NCBI GenBank assembly: GCA_021793335.1
Contig: JAJYSW010000219.1
Coordinates: 1 to 5,375, forward strand
Origin: Actinomycetes bacterium
GTDB lineage: Bacteria > Actinomycetota > Actinomycetes > Mycobacteriales > Micromonosporaceae
Direction: 5' to 3'
DNA: 5,375 nt
Made by a program: the position numbers and the translations under genes. The number at the start of each line of letters is the position of its first letter. Within the stretch, counting starts at the first letter, position 1. This document shows positions 5,245 through 5,375 of this stretch, one piece after another. The notes beneath the pieces were generated by a model, which had not been told where the DNA came from, ran no database searches, and saw nothing but the letters and a program-made list of their open reading frames with translations.

Positions 5245-5276
5245 GAATATGGCATTCAATGCGGTGATGCATATTC
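5245..5276. repeat. imperfect inverted repeat
   Basis: GAATAT (5245-5250) pairs with ATATTC (5271-5276), and GCAT (5252-5255) pairs with ATGC (5267-5270), leaving one bulged G (5251) and an 11-nt loop. It lies upstream of the promoter at 5297-5325 and abuts the second CGGAAA cluster. It could be a binding site; it is too far upstream of the predicted transcript start to be an RNA structure of that transcript. Confidence 0.4.
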
Positions 5277-5293
5277 CGGAAATTTCTCGGAAA
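5274..5293. repeat. CGGAAA-type repeat cluster 2
   Basis: TTCCGGAAA (5274-5282) and TCTCGGAAA (5285-5293) repeat with the same 11-nt spacing as cluster 1 and contain the palindrome GAAATTTC (5279-5286). The cluster ends four bases before the -35 hexamer at 5297, a typical place for an activator or for a repressor that blocks polymerase. The first CGG of each cluster is exactly 140 bases apart, which would allow looping. Confidence 0.6.
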
Positions 5294-5296
5294 TCA

Positions 5297-5325
5297 TTGA
5301 CAGTCATATGAAATCTGGACATACT
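5297..5325 (+). promoter_or_regulatory. promoter of a gene beyond the right edge
   Basis: A perfect TTGACA (5297-5302) is followed after 17 bp by CATACT (5320-5325, 4/6 to TATAAT), a good vegetative promoter. Transcription would start near 5332. Two ATG codons follow, at 5336 (nearly leaderless, frame open to the edge) and 5362; neither has a clear ribosome binding site, so I call no gene. A short inverted repeat (5342-5346 with 5353-5357) lies just downstream of the predicted start. Confidence 0.6.
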
Positions 5326-5375
5326 GACCTCATCAATGGGCATCGATAAGTGTCGATTCTCATGGTCCGGCGCGG

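Noticed and set aside
5009..5272. 87-residue minus-strand frame in the right intergenic region
   Set aside because: It overlaps the end of the esterase gene, its terminator and the repeat cluster, has no convincing ribosome binding site, and looks like shadow coding.

Overview
The window comes from a high-GC, soil-type actinobacterium. The signs are GC-rich third codon positions, a long Tat leader on a PhoX-family phosphatase, family-2 cellulose-binding modules, and a near-exact copy of the CebR/CelR operator used by cellulolytic actinomycetes. The genus cannot be fixed from the sequence.

Layout: bases 1-55 hold a possible last few codons of an upstream gene and a perfect 15-bp hairpin terminator. 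Bases 124-174 hold an 11-nt-phased array of PHO-box-like heptamers. This lies about 100 nt ahead of a complete plus-strand PhoX-family phosphatase gene (274-2331), which ends in its own hairpin terminator (2341-2382). Facing it on the minus strand are two genes read from right to left: an SDR oxidoreductase (3643 to 2906), then a 68-residue acidic protein of unknown function (2792 to 2586). That pair ends in a long stem-loop (2542-2580), with another hairpin at 2495-2518 between the converging units.

Bases 3644-3950 are a divergent control region. It has an AT-rich patch with an imperfect palindrome and promoter-like hexamers, and a CebR/CelR-type box at 3880-3893. The box sits ahead of a plus-strand secreted protein (3951-5069) made of a signal peptide, a CBM2 cellulose-binding module, a Pro/Thr/Glu linker and an SGNH (CE3-like) esterase domain. 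An 11-bp hairpin terminator follows. The last ~270 bases are AT-richer and have two clusters of CGGAAA-type repeats at 11-nt spacing, an imperfect inverted repeat and a good promoter (TTGACA, 17 bp, CATACT). They look like the control region of a further plus-strand gene lying beyond the window.

Taken together, the window joins phosphate scavenging (probable PhoP control of the phosphatase) and plant-biomass breakdown (probable cellobiose-responsive control of the cellulose-bound esterase). Between them is a short minus-strand unit of unclear physiological role. I see no mobile element, CRISPR array, tRNA or rRNA. I find no clear sign of a wholly new system; the most interesting features are regulatory.
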